64,000 nucleotides of DNA from Arachis hypogaea. Its lineage: Eukaryota; Streptophyta; Magnoliopsida; Fabales; Fabaceae. The notes beneath the pieces are model-generated. The model was not told the DNA's origin, searched no databases, and saw only the letters and a program-made list of their open reading frames with translations. Position 1 is the stretch's first letter. Each line of letters starts with the position of its first letter. Shown here in pieces: positions 11,901-21,834 of this stretch. The stretch spans positions 13,794,346 to 13,858,345 of the forward strand of contig NC_092052.1 of assembly GCF_003086295.3 (NCBI RefSeq). Reading direction: 5' to 3'. A program made the position numbers and the translations under genes.

Positions 11901-12385
11901 GGCTCCCTCTTGGATTGTGGACCTGCTTCTTATAGCTGCTTTTGTCCTAGCTTTAGCATGCAACGGCTTGGTGGCGATTCTTCTTAGATGGAGAAGGCTG
12001 AAGAAAGGGATTCAACCAATCTCTGAGAAAGACATGAAGCCCCTTGATCTAAGCTCAGCTGAAATTAGGAATGCTCTTGAAGAACATGAAGTCCACTTCG
12101 GTGGAAGGCCTAACTTTGAAGGTAGTGTGTTGTTAGAATATCAATTGTTTCTTTGGATTTGTTATATGCATTCAATGATCTCCATCATCCAATTGGGCAG
12201 ATATATTTGGCATGTTCCAAGAAGAAACTTGTGGATCGAATATTGGAGTGTTGGTGTGTGGACCGGAGAGCATGAAGGAATCGGTTGCGGCCGCATGCCG
12301 GAAGGAGTCCAATTGTTTCAAGTTTGGTGGTGGAAAAAGAACAGAGCCATGCTTCGCTTTCCACTCCCTCAACTTCACGCTTTAG
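8949..12385 (+). CDS. FRO: Ferric reductase (FRO family), 8 exons, frameshift in exon 1
   Basis: Exons: 8949-9106, 9199-9292, 9360-9545, 9632-9869, 9985-10312, 10400-10658, 11445-12121, 12201-12385, all with GT/AG borders. The product would be about 707 residues, normal for FROs, ending FHSLNFTL. Plant FROs are flavocytochromes that pass electrons from NADPH through FAD and haem to Fe(III) or Cu(II) across a membrane. Visible here: an N-terminal membrane anchor; haem His near residues 194, 208, 269/270 and 282 (YHTWLG, AIHG, YYTHHLY, FHGGDRHF); the flavin motif LQWHSFSI; NADPH motifs GPYGPAS, LLVAGGSGITPF and VCGPES; and two late membrane segments in exon 7. Exon 1 carries one extra base in the A run at 9060-9063, after WTRKWK; without it the frame would reach exon 2. 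The gene may therefore be broken or the base may be a sequencing error. The exon 5 donor is the least certain border. The sequence resembles the FRO6/7/8 side more than root FRO2, from memory of the motifs. Confidence 0.9.
10790..11345. mobile_element. Foldback MITE (Mutator-like) in FRO intron 6
   Basis: The outer ends are agggtaaaatactaaattag and ctaaatt-type reverse partners (ggaccaatttagtatttta). The inner ends are a perfect stem, aatacatttatttatcattc against its reverse complement, flanking a loop near 11050-11095. Nearly the whole 556 bases fold on themselves. It occupies most of the 786-base intron 6. I found no clean 9 bp target duplication. It has no coding capacity. Confidence 0.75.
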
Positions 12386-12727
12386 TAATCAAAACTACGC
12401 AAGTAAAACTGTAAAAGTAGTCGCATACACACTCTCTTATCTTTCAAGCCATGCATTTCTCAATTAGTTTTCTGAGTAAACCAAAACAAACACTATCCGA
12501 TTTTAGCAAGAATGTAAGCTTTATGTTGTTCGTGTTCCTTTGATAGATATATAATGTACATCTTAATGTATCAAAATGTCTAAAAAATATTGCAATGAAA
12601 AATATCCTCCTTCTTTATCCTTCAGTGTGGGGTTTTAAATTTGGCAAAGTCTATGGTATGGATGTGAGTAAACATCTATATGTATGATTCTCATGGGTGC
12701 ATCTCACATAGTGCCGCATGTACATGT
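12386..12727 (+). other. FRO 3' flank
   Basis: AT-rich sequence downstream of the FRO stop, expected to hold the 3' UTR. Candidate poly(A) signals are weak (for example aatgaaaaat near 12594). No other gene is seen. Confidence 0.4.
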
Positions 12728-12873
12728 TAAGATAGATTGTAAGTTGAGTTTTGAAAATTGTGTCCTGACAAAAAGAGAGTGGCAGAACTGCTTTTCAGAT
12801 TAAGATAGATTGTAAGTTGAATTTTAAAAATTGTGTCCTGACAAAAAGAGAGTGGCAGAACTGCTTTTCAGAT
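12728..12873. repeat. 73 bp tandem duplication
   Basis: Two adjacent copies (12728-12800 and 12801-12873) both begin taagatagattgtaagttga or a close variant and end ctgcttttcagat. Only about two bases differ between them, so the duplication is young. It lies about 340 bases after the FRO stop codon. Confidence 0.95.
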
Positions 12874-13199
12874 AGAGTGAGATTATAAGATAATTACATA
12901 TTTTTAATAAAAGTTATTTTGTTTAATTTTTTTTTTATAGACTTGATGGGCTTTTGTTTTTCTTGTTCTTCAAATGGGCTGAAAGATGATGGTAGTTGAC
13001 GAACAAGATAGTGTTGCCATTACCTAAGTCTCAAAAGGTAAAGAATAGTTCTTTTTTTTTTTAAACAAGTGAACTATGTTAGTGAAACCGAAAATTCTAC
13101 CAGAATAATTTGAAATTTAATTTAACAATTTCTCATTCGTTTTTTTTCTTTCTTTCTTTTTTCATTTTTTTTAAAAAAAAGAATTTTTCACTGCGGCTA
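12874..13199. other. AT-rich stretch before the nested element block
   Basis: Contains T-rich runs, including ttcattttttttaaaaa near 13163. That string may be the left target duplication of the interrupted LINE. No gene is seen. Confidence 0.4.
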
Positions 13200-13207
13200 T
13201 CTAACAC

Positions 13208-15072
13208 TAGGGGTGTACATGACCCGGTCCGACTCGAAGGTTTGGTCCGGCCCCGAATATTTTATGGGCTAATTTGGTGTGATTTCATCGGGTCTAGGGC
13301 CGGGTAAGGATCTAAAAAATAGATCCGGTCATTATTTCGGCTCGAGTCCGGGCCATAGCTCGGGTCACCCGAACTCGGCCCGATGGCCCGGTTATCATAC
13401 ATAATTAATTTGTGTTATTAGTGATGGATGATGGCTATTCTTATGTGGAATTTAAATATTATAAACCTTAATATTTTGTGTTATTAGTCATTATAAGATT
13501 ATAAGTTAATGTTTTATGTTTAAAACATAAGACTTTAGACTAATGCATAATATTGTGTTATTTGTATTGATTTAAATATGAATAAAGTACCAATCCGGTC
13601 CCTGTCCATTTTCCAAAATGACAAGACGAACCTTAACCAAAAATACGTTCCATTACGGTCCCTGACCATATACTCCGTCTGTCAACCCGGTCCTTTTGTC
13701 AGTTTTCCGGCGAAAACTCGACGAAAATTGCTGACGTGTCAGGTTAAAAAATGGATAGGGACCTAATTGTCTCTAAATTTAAATTGGTTAGGGGTTTATT
13801 TGTTCTTATTATTCTTTAAATAATATTTTTAATTATATTTTTATTCATTATATTAATATTCTTTTTTTAATAAAGAAGTACAAACTAATTAATAAATTAT
13901 TCAAATTTAAAAATATCATTTATTATGAAACAAATAAATAATTTTTAAATATATAAATAATAAACATTAAAATTCAGTTAATACATTAATAATAATAACC
14001 CTATGATATACTATTAGTATTATAACTAATGAACACATTATTTGATATATAGTAAAGTTTTTTTTACTAGTAACAAATTTAATTTTTTATCTCTTTAAAC
14101 TAAATTAATAATTCTATTATGTTTTATTTCATTTAGTATTAGTAGCCTACTCATAGTGTATTTTAGTATAAAGATATCAAATAGAATTATTAATTTAGTT
14201 TAAAGAGATAAAAAATTAAATTTGTTATTAGTCAAAAAAAGTTTACTATATATTAAATAATGTGTTCATTAGTTTTCACTTTATTGTAAAAATTAGCTAG
14301 ATCATAATGCTAATAGTATATCATATGGTTATTATTATTAATGTATTAACTGAATTTTAATGTTTATTATTTATATATTTAAAAATTATATTTAAAAATT
14401 ATTTATTTGGTTTCATAATAAATGATATTTTTTAATTTGAATAATTTATTAATTAGTTTGTATTTATTTATTAAAAAAAGAACATTAATATAATGAATAA
14501 AAAATAATTAAAAAATAATGTTTAAAAAATAATATAGACAAATAAACCCCTAACCAATTTAAATTTAGAGATAACTAGGTCCCTGTCCATTTTTTAACCT
14601 GACACATCAGCAATTTTCGTCGAGTTTTCGCCGGAAAACTGACAGAAGGACCGGGTTGGCAGACGGAGTACAGGGTCAGGGACCGTAATGAAACGTGTTT
14701 TTGGTTAAGGGTCGTCTTGTCATTTTGGGAAATGGACAGGGACCGAGTTGGTACTTTACTCTTTAAATATTTGGTGTTATTAGACAATATTAGTATTGAT
14801 TATGGTTATGCTTTAATTTTAGAGAAGGGTTGGTTCTTGTTATATTTTTTTAAGTGAATTTTACTATGTGAATTGTGAAATAATGGTTGGAGATTAGGTG
14901 ATTTTTACATGCTAAAGACCCGGTTTTTACCCGGTTTTCACCTGGCCCGAAAGTGCGTAGGTTTCATCAGGTCTAAGATCAGGTTAGGGTCTAAAAATTA
15001 AGTCCCGTCTATATTTCAAGCTGGGTCTGGATTAAGCCAAACCTGGTGTGGCTCGGCCCATGTACACCCATA
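13208..15072. mobile_element. Non-autonomous hAT-type element
   Basis: The terminal inverted repeats are taggggtgtacatg (13208-13221) and catgtacacccata (15059-15072), matching at 13 of 14 positions. The flanking 8 bp target duplication is tctaacac (13200-13207) and tctaacgc (15073-15080), matching at 7 of 8. GC-rich subterminal regions of about 180 bases on each side (repeated words like cccggtcc and ggcccg) are also inverted. There is no transposase. The interior is largely taken up by a second, foldback element at 13580-14761. Confidence 0.88.
13580..14761. mobile_element. Mutator-like foldback element nested in the hAT-type element
   Basis: This 1182-base element is flanked by a perfect 9 bp target duplication, tttaaatat (13571-13579 and 14762-14770), the usual length for Mutator-like elements. 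The ends gaataaagtaccaa and ttggtactttactc are inverted. The two arms (roughly 13580-14130 and 14185-14761) are almost entirely reverse complements. Long open frames at each end are products of the inverted arms, not genes. Confidence 0.92.
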
Positions 15073-15080
15073 TCTAACGC

Positions 15081-16917
15081 ACACACACAGATCGAAGAGC
15101 TGAGTTTTCCTTCACCACCATGAGAGGTGGATATGTGAGGGAGGAACCTTTCGGTCACATGAGCCAAGGGAGTTATTAAGGGAGGAAGGAAAGCAGCTTC
15201 ATCATGGAATGAAGAAGGTAAGGAAAACCGGAGGTGAAGATTTTTCAGGGAGAACAGGACTAACCCCCAGGATCGAGGATTGGATGGTGGCGGAAGAAGT
15301 AACCCAAGGAAATGGATGCCAAGAGGGAGGAACTCCAAGGACAACACGACCAAAGAAACAAAGGTGGGGGACAAACTCCTTTGCTGAAATTGTCAAAACA
15401 GGAAAAAGCACTGAACAAAGGGAGATGGAAGCCATGGCCACAGAAGAAGCTGTGCCAATCAATGAAGAAGGAGAAGAGGAATACTAAAAAATTCTTGTTA
15501 AGAAGCTCCCAAACGGAATTTACAATTTGGTGGTCGGAGAGGGAGTCCAAAGATAACTGAGAAAGAACTGGTGTGAAACTTTAATCGTGAAGCTAATGGG
15601 GAGAAAGATTTCTTTGTTGGCTCTTAAAAGGAGATTGGAGATAATGTGGGGCAAGAACGGTAGCATTGACGTCATTGATTTAGGAAATGATTTTTTTCTG
15701 GTCAAGTTCTACAACTCAGAAGATCTGGACTTTGCGCTGATGGAGGGGCCATGGAAAATCTTGGACCATTACCTGACCATCAGGTTATGGAAACCAGATT
15801 TCAACCCAGAAGATGCTACCATAGATAAAATAGCTGCGTGGATAAGATTTCCTGGTTTGGCCATAGAGTACTACAACAGAACCATTCTCGAAAGGATTGG
15901 AAATATCATCGAAAGAACGATAAAAGTAGACACTAACACAGCAGAGATTTTTCGAGACAAATTCTCCAGAATCTGTGTGGAGGTTGATCTAGAGAAACCG
16001 CTAGTATCACAATATCAGATCAACGGTAAAACCCACCTAGTTGAGTATGAGGGGATCCACCTGGTTTGTTTCTATTGTGGAAAGGTAGGACATGAGAAGC
16101 AAAACTGCCCAGAAAGACAAAAGGAGAATCAAAGTTGCACCCACCAAGGATAGAAAATAGAGGAAGGCCAAAGGTCAGGGTCAGAGGTGGAAGATAGAGG
16201 CAAGGATGGAAAGAAAGAAAAAGAGAAGGGCAAATCAGTAATTACTGAAGAGGCAGAAGCTTTTGGTCCTTGGATCATCGTGCAGAGATCGACACGTGGA
16301 AAGAAACCCAACAAGAGTGGAGAAGGTACAAGTAATGGAGGTTCTGCAAAGGAAAAGGAGGAAGAAAATACCGTTAGGGGAAATCAGTCTCGTTTCGCTG
16401 CACTAGAGAACGTGGTTCCAAAGTATGAAAGGATTGACGTACAGGAGAAAGAAGACAGCACTATAGAAAAAGACAAAGGTAAAAACCAGTCACAAGAACC
16501 CAAGACAACCAACAAGACCCAAAAAGAAAATACACAAAAACTAACACCTGTCCAAAAAAGCCCCTTGAAAAAAAACAGCCCAAAAACCGCAGAACAAAAA
16601 CTTGACCAAGCTCAGATCAAAATCATAGACAAACCCATCGACATAACCCCATCACACCAAACAGCAAGCAACCCAGATCATAGTGGTACCCCTACACAGA
16701 CACAACATAATCATACACCAGACACAAATATGACAACCCCATCCCAACCAACCCACCATCAAGAAAATTGGTCCATACAAAGCCCAATCAGTCCAACTCT
16801 GTCTACAGAGGTCCCCTCCTCTATGATGGAGGATCACTTGCTGCAAAACCCCCTGACCAAAGCAATATGTTGTTTGAATCTCTAAATTCAAGCGCCATAA
16901 TTGATGCTATGGTGCAG
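15081..16917 (+). mobile_element. L1-type LINE, 5' part, interrupted by the LTR element
   Basis: It carries a decayed ORF1 (15587-16885) and continues after the LTR insertion at 27704. The two parts are joined by the 5 bp target duplication tgcag (16913-16917, 27699-27703). The true 5' end may be near 13182, with the hAT-type element inserted in the LINE leader. That would make the original LINE about 6 kb, a normal length. Confidence 0.8.
15587..16885 (+). pseudogene. LINE ORF1: DUF4283 and zinc knuckle, with stops
   Basis: The frame 15587-16153 shows the DUF4283 region of plant L1 ORF1 proteins (VKFYNSEDLDFALMEGPWKI, LTIRLWKPDFNP) and a CCHC knuckle (CFYCGKVGHEKQNC). A stop after 16153 and a resumed frame at 16187-16885, rich in Lys, Glu, Pro and Thr, give the rest. 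Upstream segments (15177-15560) are also ORF1-like but broken by stops. ORF1 proteins bind the element RNA. This copy is not functional. Confidence 0.8.
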
Positions 16918-18623
16918 TGGTGCACGAAATTGTGATCTCAGGCAACGGCGCCAAAAACTCTGTGCGCACGTCTTAATAAATCGTTTTTCATTCACAACTT
17001 CGATACAACTAACCAGCAAGTGCACTGGGTCGTCCAAGTAATAAAACCTTACGTGATTAAGGGTTGATCCCACGGAGATTGTTGGTATGAAGCAAGCTAT
17101 GGTCACCTTGTAAATATCAGTCAGGCGGATATAAAATAGTTATGGAGTTTTCGAAAATACTAATAAATAAACAGAAACTAAAGATAGAAATACTTATGTA
17201 TATCATTGGTGAGAATTTCAGATAAAGGTATAGAGATGCTTCCGTCCCTCTGAACTTCTGCTTTCCCGCTGTCTTCATCCAATCAGTCTTACTCCTTTCC
17301 ATGGCTGGCTTTATGTAAGGACATCACCGTTGTCAATGGCTACTTTTAATCCTCTCTGGAAAATGGTCCGATGCGCTGTCACTGCATGGCTAATCGTCTG
17401 GAAGCATCACCGTGGTCAATGGTTGCATCCAATCCTCTTGTGAAAATGGTCCAAATGCTCTGTCACAGCACGGCTAATCATCTGAGGTTCTCGATCATAT
17501 TGGAATAGGATTCACCCTCCTTTTGCGTCTGTCACTACGCCCAGCACTCACGAGTTTGAAGTTCGTCACAGTCATTCAATCCAGAATCCTACTCGGAATA
17601 CCACAGACAAGGTTTAGACTTTCCGAATTCTCATGAATGCCGCCATCAATTTAGCTTATACCACGAAGATTCTGATTAAGAGATCCAAGAGATAATCATT
17701 CAATCGAAGGTAGAACGGAAGTGGTTGTCAGGCACGCATTCGTGGGGGAATGATGATGATTGCCACGCTCATCACATTCATGTTGAAGTGCGAATGAATA
17801 TCTTAGAAGCGGAATAAGTTGAATTGAATAGAAAAATAGTAGTACTTTGCATTAATTCATGAGGAACAACAGAGCTCCACACCTTAATCTATGGCGTGTA
17901 GAAACTCTACCGTTTGAAAATACATAAGTGAAAGGTACAGGCATGGCCGAATGGCCAGCCCCCATGATCTAAGAACCAGACGTCCAAAGATGTCAAATAC
18001 AATAGTAAAAAGTCCTATTTATACTAAACTAGTTACTAGGGTTTACAGAAGTAAGTAATTGATGCATAAATCCACTTCCGGGACCCACTTGGTGTGTGCT
18101 TGGGCTGAGCTTGAATGTTACACATGCAGAGGCTCTTTCTGGAGTTGAACGCCAGGTTGTAACGTATTTCTGACGTTCAACTCTGGTTTGTGACGTGTTT
18201 CTGGCGTTTAACTCCAGACAGCAGCGTAGAACTGGCATTCAACGCCCTTTTAAGTCATCTAAACTCAGTCAAAGTATGAACTATTATACATTTCTGGAAA
18301 GCTCTGGATGTCTACTTTCTAACGCAATTGGAAGCGCGCCATTTTGAGTTCTGTAGCTCTAGAAAATCCATTTTGAGTGCAGGGAGGTCAGAATCCAACA
18401 GCATCAGCAGTCCTTCTTCTACCTCTGAATCTGATTTTTGCTCAAGTCCCTCAATTTCAGCCAGAAAATACCTGAAATCACAGAAAAATACACAAACTCA
18501 TAGTAAAGTCTAGAAATGTGAATTTAACATAAAAACTAATGAAAACATCCCTAAAAGTAACTAGATTCTACTAAAAACATACTAAAAACAATGCCAAAAA
18601 GCGTATAAATTATCCGCTCATCA
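16918..18623 (-). repeat. 3' LTR (element sense) of the Athila-like element
   Basis: 1706 bases, bounded by tggtgcacg on the left and gctcatca on the right. It contains a TATA box at 18016-18023 (minus strand), the four-unit dyad array at 18139-18247 and a fossil primer-binding site at 16941-16953. Apart from scattered substitutions and a one-base indel it matches 25992-27698. Confidence 0.95.
18139..18247. repeat. Four dyad motifs at exact 31 bp spacing in the 3' LTR
   Basis: Motifs start at 18139 (ctggagttgaacgccag), 18170 (ctgacgttcaactctgg), 18201 (ctggcgtttaactccag) and 18232 (ctggcattcaacgccc). Each is a 16-17 base imperfect palindrome, and the start-to-start distance is 31 bases every time. 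In element sense they lie upstream of the LTR TATA box, within U3. Confidence 0.9.
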
Positions 18624-19764
18624 CAACACCAAACTTAAATTGTTGCTTGTCCCCAAGCAACTGAAAATCAAATAGGATAAAAAGAAGAGAATATACTATA
18701 AATTTCAAACTATCAATGAAACATAGCTCCAATCAGATGAGCGGGACTTGTAGCTTTTTGCCTCTTGAATAGTTTTGGCATCTCACTTTATCCATTGAAG
18801 TTCAGAATGATTGGCATCTATAGGAACTCAGAGTTCAGATAGTGTTATTGATTCTCCTAGTTCAGTATGTTGATTCTTGAACATAGCTACTTTATGAGTC
18901 TTGGTCGTGGCCCTAAGCACTTTGTTTTCCAGTATTACCACCGGATACATAAATGCCACAGACACATAATTGGGTGAACCTTTTCAGATTGTGACTCAGC
19001 TTTGCTAAAGTCCCCAATTAGAGGTGTCCAGGGTTCTTAAGCACACTCTTCTTTTGCTTTGGACCTTGACTTTAACCACTCAGTCTCAAGTTTTCACTTG
19101 ACACCTTCACGCCACAAGCACATGGTTAGGGACAGCTTGGTTTAGCCGCTTAGGCCAGGATTTTATTCCTTTAGGCCCTCCTATCCACTGATGCTCAAAG
19201 CCTTGGGATCCTTTTTATTACCCTTGCCTTTTGGTTTTAAGGGTTACTGGCTTTTTGCTCTTGCCTTTTGGTTTTAAGAGCTTTTGGCTTTTTCTTCTTG
19301 TTTTTTCTTTTTCTTTCTATTTTTTTTCGTTATTTTTTTTTTCTGCAAGCTTTGTTCTTTGCTGCTTTTTCTTGCTTCAAGAATCATTTTTATGATTTTT
19401 CAGATTATCAAATAACATGTCTCCTTGTCATCATTCTTTCAAGAGCCAACATATTTAACATTCATAAACAACAACTTCAAAAGACATATGCACTGTTCAA
19501 GCATTCATTCAGAAAACAAGAAGCATTGTCACCACATCAATATAATTAAACTAAGTTCAAGGATAAATTCGAAACTCATGTACTTCTTGTTCTTTTGAAT
19601 TAAAACAGTTTTCATTTAAGAGAGGTGATGGATTCATAGGACATTCATAACTTTAAGACATAGTTACTAATTACTAATGATCATGTAATAAGACACAAAC
19701 ATGGATAAGCACTTAACATAGAAAACGAAAAACAGAGAATGTAAGAACAAGGAATGAGTCCACC
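18624..19764. other. Untranslated region between ORF2 and the 3' LTR
   Basis: About 1.1 kb of the Athila-like element without a convincing gene. Next to the LTR the sense strand reads tttaagtttggtgttg, the position of the polypurine tract. A T-rich run lies at 19290-19340. Confidence 0.6.
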
Positions 19765-20916
19765 TTAATGATGGTGGCGTTTCCTTCTTGAGGAACCAAT
19801 GATGTCCTTGAGCTCTTCTATGTCTCTTCCTTGTCTTTGTTGCTCCTCCCTCATTGCTTTTTGATCTTCTCTAATTTCATGAAGGATGATGGAGTGCTCT
19901 TGATGTTCCACCCTTAATTGTCCCATGTTGGAACTTAATTCTCCTAGGGAGGTGTTGATTTGCTCCCAAAAGTTTTGTGGAGGAAAATGCATTTGAGGCA
20001 TCTCCGGGATCTCATGGTGATGAGCTTCATGCGTCTCTTGAGATCCATGAATGGGCTCTCTTGCTTGCTCCATCCTTTTCTTAGTAATGGGATTTTCTTC
20101 CTCAATGGGAGTGTCTCCTTTTATGAAAGCTCCAGCTGAGTAACATAGATGGCCAATAAGATGAGGAAAAGCTAGCCTTGCCATGGGGGAGGACTTTTCG
20201 GCTATTTTGTAGAGTTCAAGGGAGATGACTTCATGAACTTCTACTTCCTCTCCAGTCATGATGCTATGAATCATGATGGCCCGATCCACAGTAACTTCAG
20301 ATCGGTTGCTAGTGGGGATGATGGAGCGTTGGATGAACTCCAACCATCCTCTAGCCACAGGCTTGAGGTCCAGTCTTCTTAGTTGAACCGGCTTACTTTT
20401 GGAGTCAATCTTCCATTGAGCTCCTTCCACACATATGTCCATGAGGACTTGGTCCAACCTTTGATTAAAGTTGACCCTTCTAGTGTAGGGGCGTGCATCT
20501 CCTTGCATCATAGACAAGTTGAACGCTAACCTCACATTTTTCGGACTAAAATCTAAGTATTTCCCCCGAACCATTGTAATATAATTCTTTGGATTCGGGT
20601 TCTTACTTTGATCATGGTTCCTAGTGATCCATGCATTGGCATAGAACTCTTGAACCATTAGAATGCCGACTTGTTGGATGGGGTTTGTTAGAACTTCCCA
20701 ACCTCTTCTATGGATCTCATGTCGGATTTCCAGATACTCATTTCTCTTGAGCTTGAAAGGGACATCGGGGATCACCTTCTTCTTGGCCACAACATCATAG
20801 AAGTGGTCTTGATGAGCTTTGGAGATGAATCTTTCCATCTCCCATGACTCGGAGGTGGAAGCTTTTGTCTTCCCTTTCTCTTTTCTAGAGGATTCTCCGG
20901 TCTTAGGTGCCATCAA
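19765..20916 (-). CDS. ORF2 of the Athila-like element (putative plant transposon protein domain)
   Basis: An intact 383-residue frame starting MMAPKTGESSRKEKGK. Residues about 35-260 look like the 'putative plant transposon protein' domain (Pfam PF20167) found in legume retroelement proteins: FISKAHQDHFYDVV, RRGWEVLTNP, VQEFYANAW, VRGKYLDFSPKNVRLAFNL and WLEFIQRSIIPTSNRSEVTV. The C-terminal part (about 300-383) is Glu/Gln/His-rich, likely coiled coil, and ends in a basic RRKRHHH tail. It occupies the place of the env-like ORF of Athila elements, downstream of where pol would be. Function is unknown. Intactness in an element without pol suggests the protein is either useful to the element or very recently inserted. 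Confidence 0.8.
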   Translation of the reverse strand: MMAPKTGESSRKEKGKTKASTSESWEMERFISKAHQDHFYDVVAKKKVIPDVPFKLKRNEYLEIRHEIHRRGWEVLTNPIQQVGILMVQEFYANAWITRNHDQSKNPNPKNYITMVRGKYLDFSPKNVRLAFNLSMMQGDARPYTRRVNFNQRLDQVLMDICVEGAQWKIDSKSKPVQLRRLDLKPVARGWLEFIQRSIIPTSNRSEVTVDRAIMIHSIMTGEEVEVHEVISLELYKIAEKSSPMARLAFPHLIGHLCYSAGAFIKGDTPIEEENPITKKRMEQAREPIHGSQETHEAHHHEIPEMPQMHFPPQNFWEQINTSLGELSSNMGQLRVEHQEHSIILHEIREDQKAMREEQQRQGRDIEELKDIIGSSRRKRHHH

Positions 20917-21443
20917 TGGTAATGGAAAAACAAAAAGCTTATGCTTTTACCACACCAAACTTAGAATATTGCTCGCCCTCGAGCAAAAGAAGAAAGAATA
21001 GTAGAAGAAGAAGAAGAAAATATGGAGGGGAGAAGGGAGAGGTGTATTCGGCCAAGAAGGGGAAGAGAGGGTTGTGTTGTGTGAAAATGAGGAAGAATGG
21101 AGGGCTATATATAGGGAAGGGAGGGGGTAAGGTTCGGCCATAATGGTGGGTTTTGGGTGGGAAAGTGATTTTGAATTTTGAAGGTAGGTGGGATTTATGG
21201 ATGTGAGTGGTTACTGGAAAACAGAAGGGATGATTATGAATGGAGAGAGAGGGTGATATAGGATTATGAGGAGGTAAGGTGAGTGGAGGTATGTGGGGAT
21301 CCTGTGGGGTCCACAGATGCTGAGTTGATCCTGTGGGGTCCACAGATCTTGAGGTGTCAAGGAATTGCATCCCTGCACCAATTAGGCATGTAAAATGCCT
21401 TTGCATGCAATTCTAGCATTTAAACGCCGAATTGATGCTTGTT
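20917..21443. other. Leader of ORF2 with a TATA-like box
   Basis: Between the dyad array and ORF2. In element sense it is pyrimidine-rich and encodes only a low-complexity Pro/Leu-rich frame. It contains ctatatatag at 21105-21114 and the 12-mer taagtttggtgt 36 bases before the ORF2 start. It also has a pair of 'gatcctgtggggtccacaga' direct repeats at about 21298-21346. Confidence 0.5.
21106..21113 (-). promoter_or_regulatory. Possible TATA box for an internal ORF2 promoter
   Basis: The sense strand reads cttccctatatatagccc, about 190 bases upstream of the ORF2 start and downstream of the six-unit dyad array. Inferred from position and from the analogous layout in the LTR. Confidence 0.35.
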
Positions 21444-21621
21444 CTGGGCGTTCAGCGCCCAGATGCTTGTTTCTGGCGTTCAGCGCCAGCTCTTCTTCAC
21501 TGTGCATTTCTGGCGTCTGAACGCCAGGATGCTGCTTGTTGCTGGCGTTCAACGCCAGAAACATGCTCTGTTCTGGCGTTGAACGCCAGACAGATGCTCC
21601 TTACTGGCGTTTAAACGCCAG
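21444..21621. repeat. Six dyad motifs between gag-protease and ORF2
   Basis: Motif starts: 21444 (ctgggcgttcagcgcccag), 21473 (ctggcgttcagcgccag), 21510 (ctggcgtctgaacgccag), 21542 (ctggcgttcaacgccag), 21573 (ctggcgttgaacgccag) and 21604 (ctggcgtttaaacgccag). Spacings are 29, 37, 32, 31 and 31 bases. The arms ctggcg and cgccag are perfect in five of six, while the central bases vary. They are closely related to the four LTR dyads. Confidence 0.95.
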
Positions 21622-21834
21622 TGAGATCCTCCTCCAGGGTGTGATTTTTCTTCTGTTGTTTTTTATTCCGTTTTCAATTTTTATATTTATTTTGTGACTC
21701 CACATGTTCATGAACCTAATAAAACATGAAATAACAATAAAAATAAAATTAGAATTAGATAAATAAAAATTGGATTGCCTCCCAACAAGCGCTTCTTTAA
21801 TGTCAATAGCTTGACAGTGGGCTCTCATGGAGCC

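Noticed and set aside
13578..14787. Two similar open frames at the ends of the foldback element
   Set aside because: They are translations of the same inverted arm sequence from opposite strands, not genes.
15209..15560. Several overlapping open frames on both strands
   Set aside because: Short pieces of the decayed LINE ORF1 and their antisense shadows.
20939..21406. Minus-strand frame of 155 residues upstream of ORF2
   Set aside because: A Pro/Leu/Ser low-complexity translation of a pyrimidine-rich leader with no recognisable domain.
21444..21621. Regularly spaced short palindromes resembling a CRISPR array
   Set aside because: The sequence is plant nuclear DNA inside a retrotransposon. 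The spacers are not unique phage-like sequences and the units are degenerate dyads also found in the LTRs.
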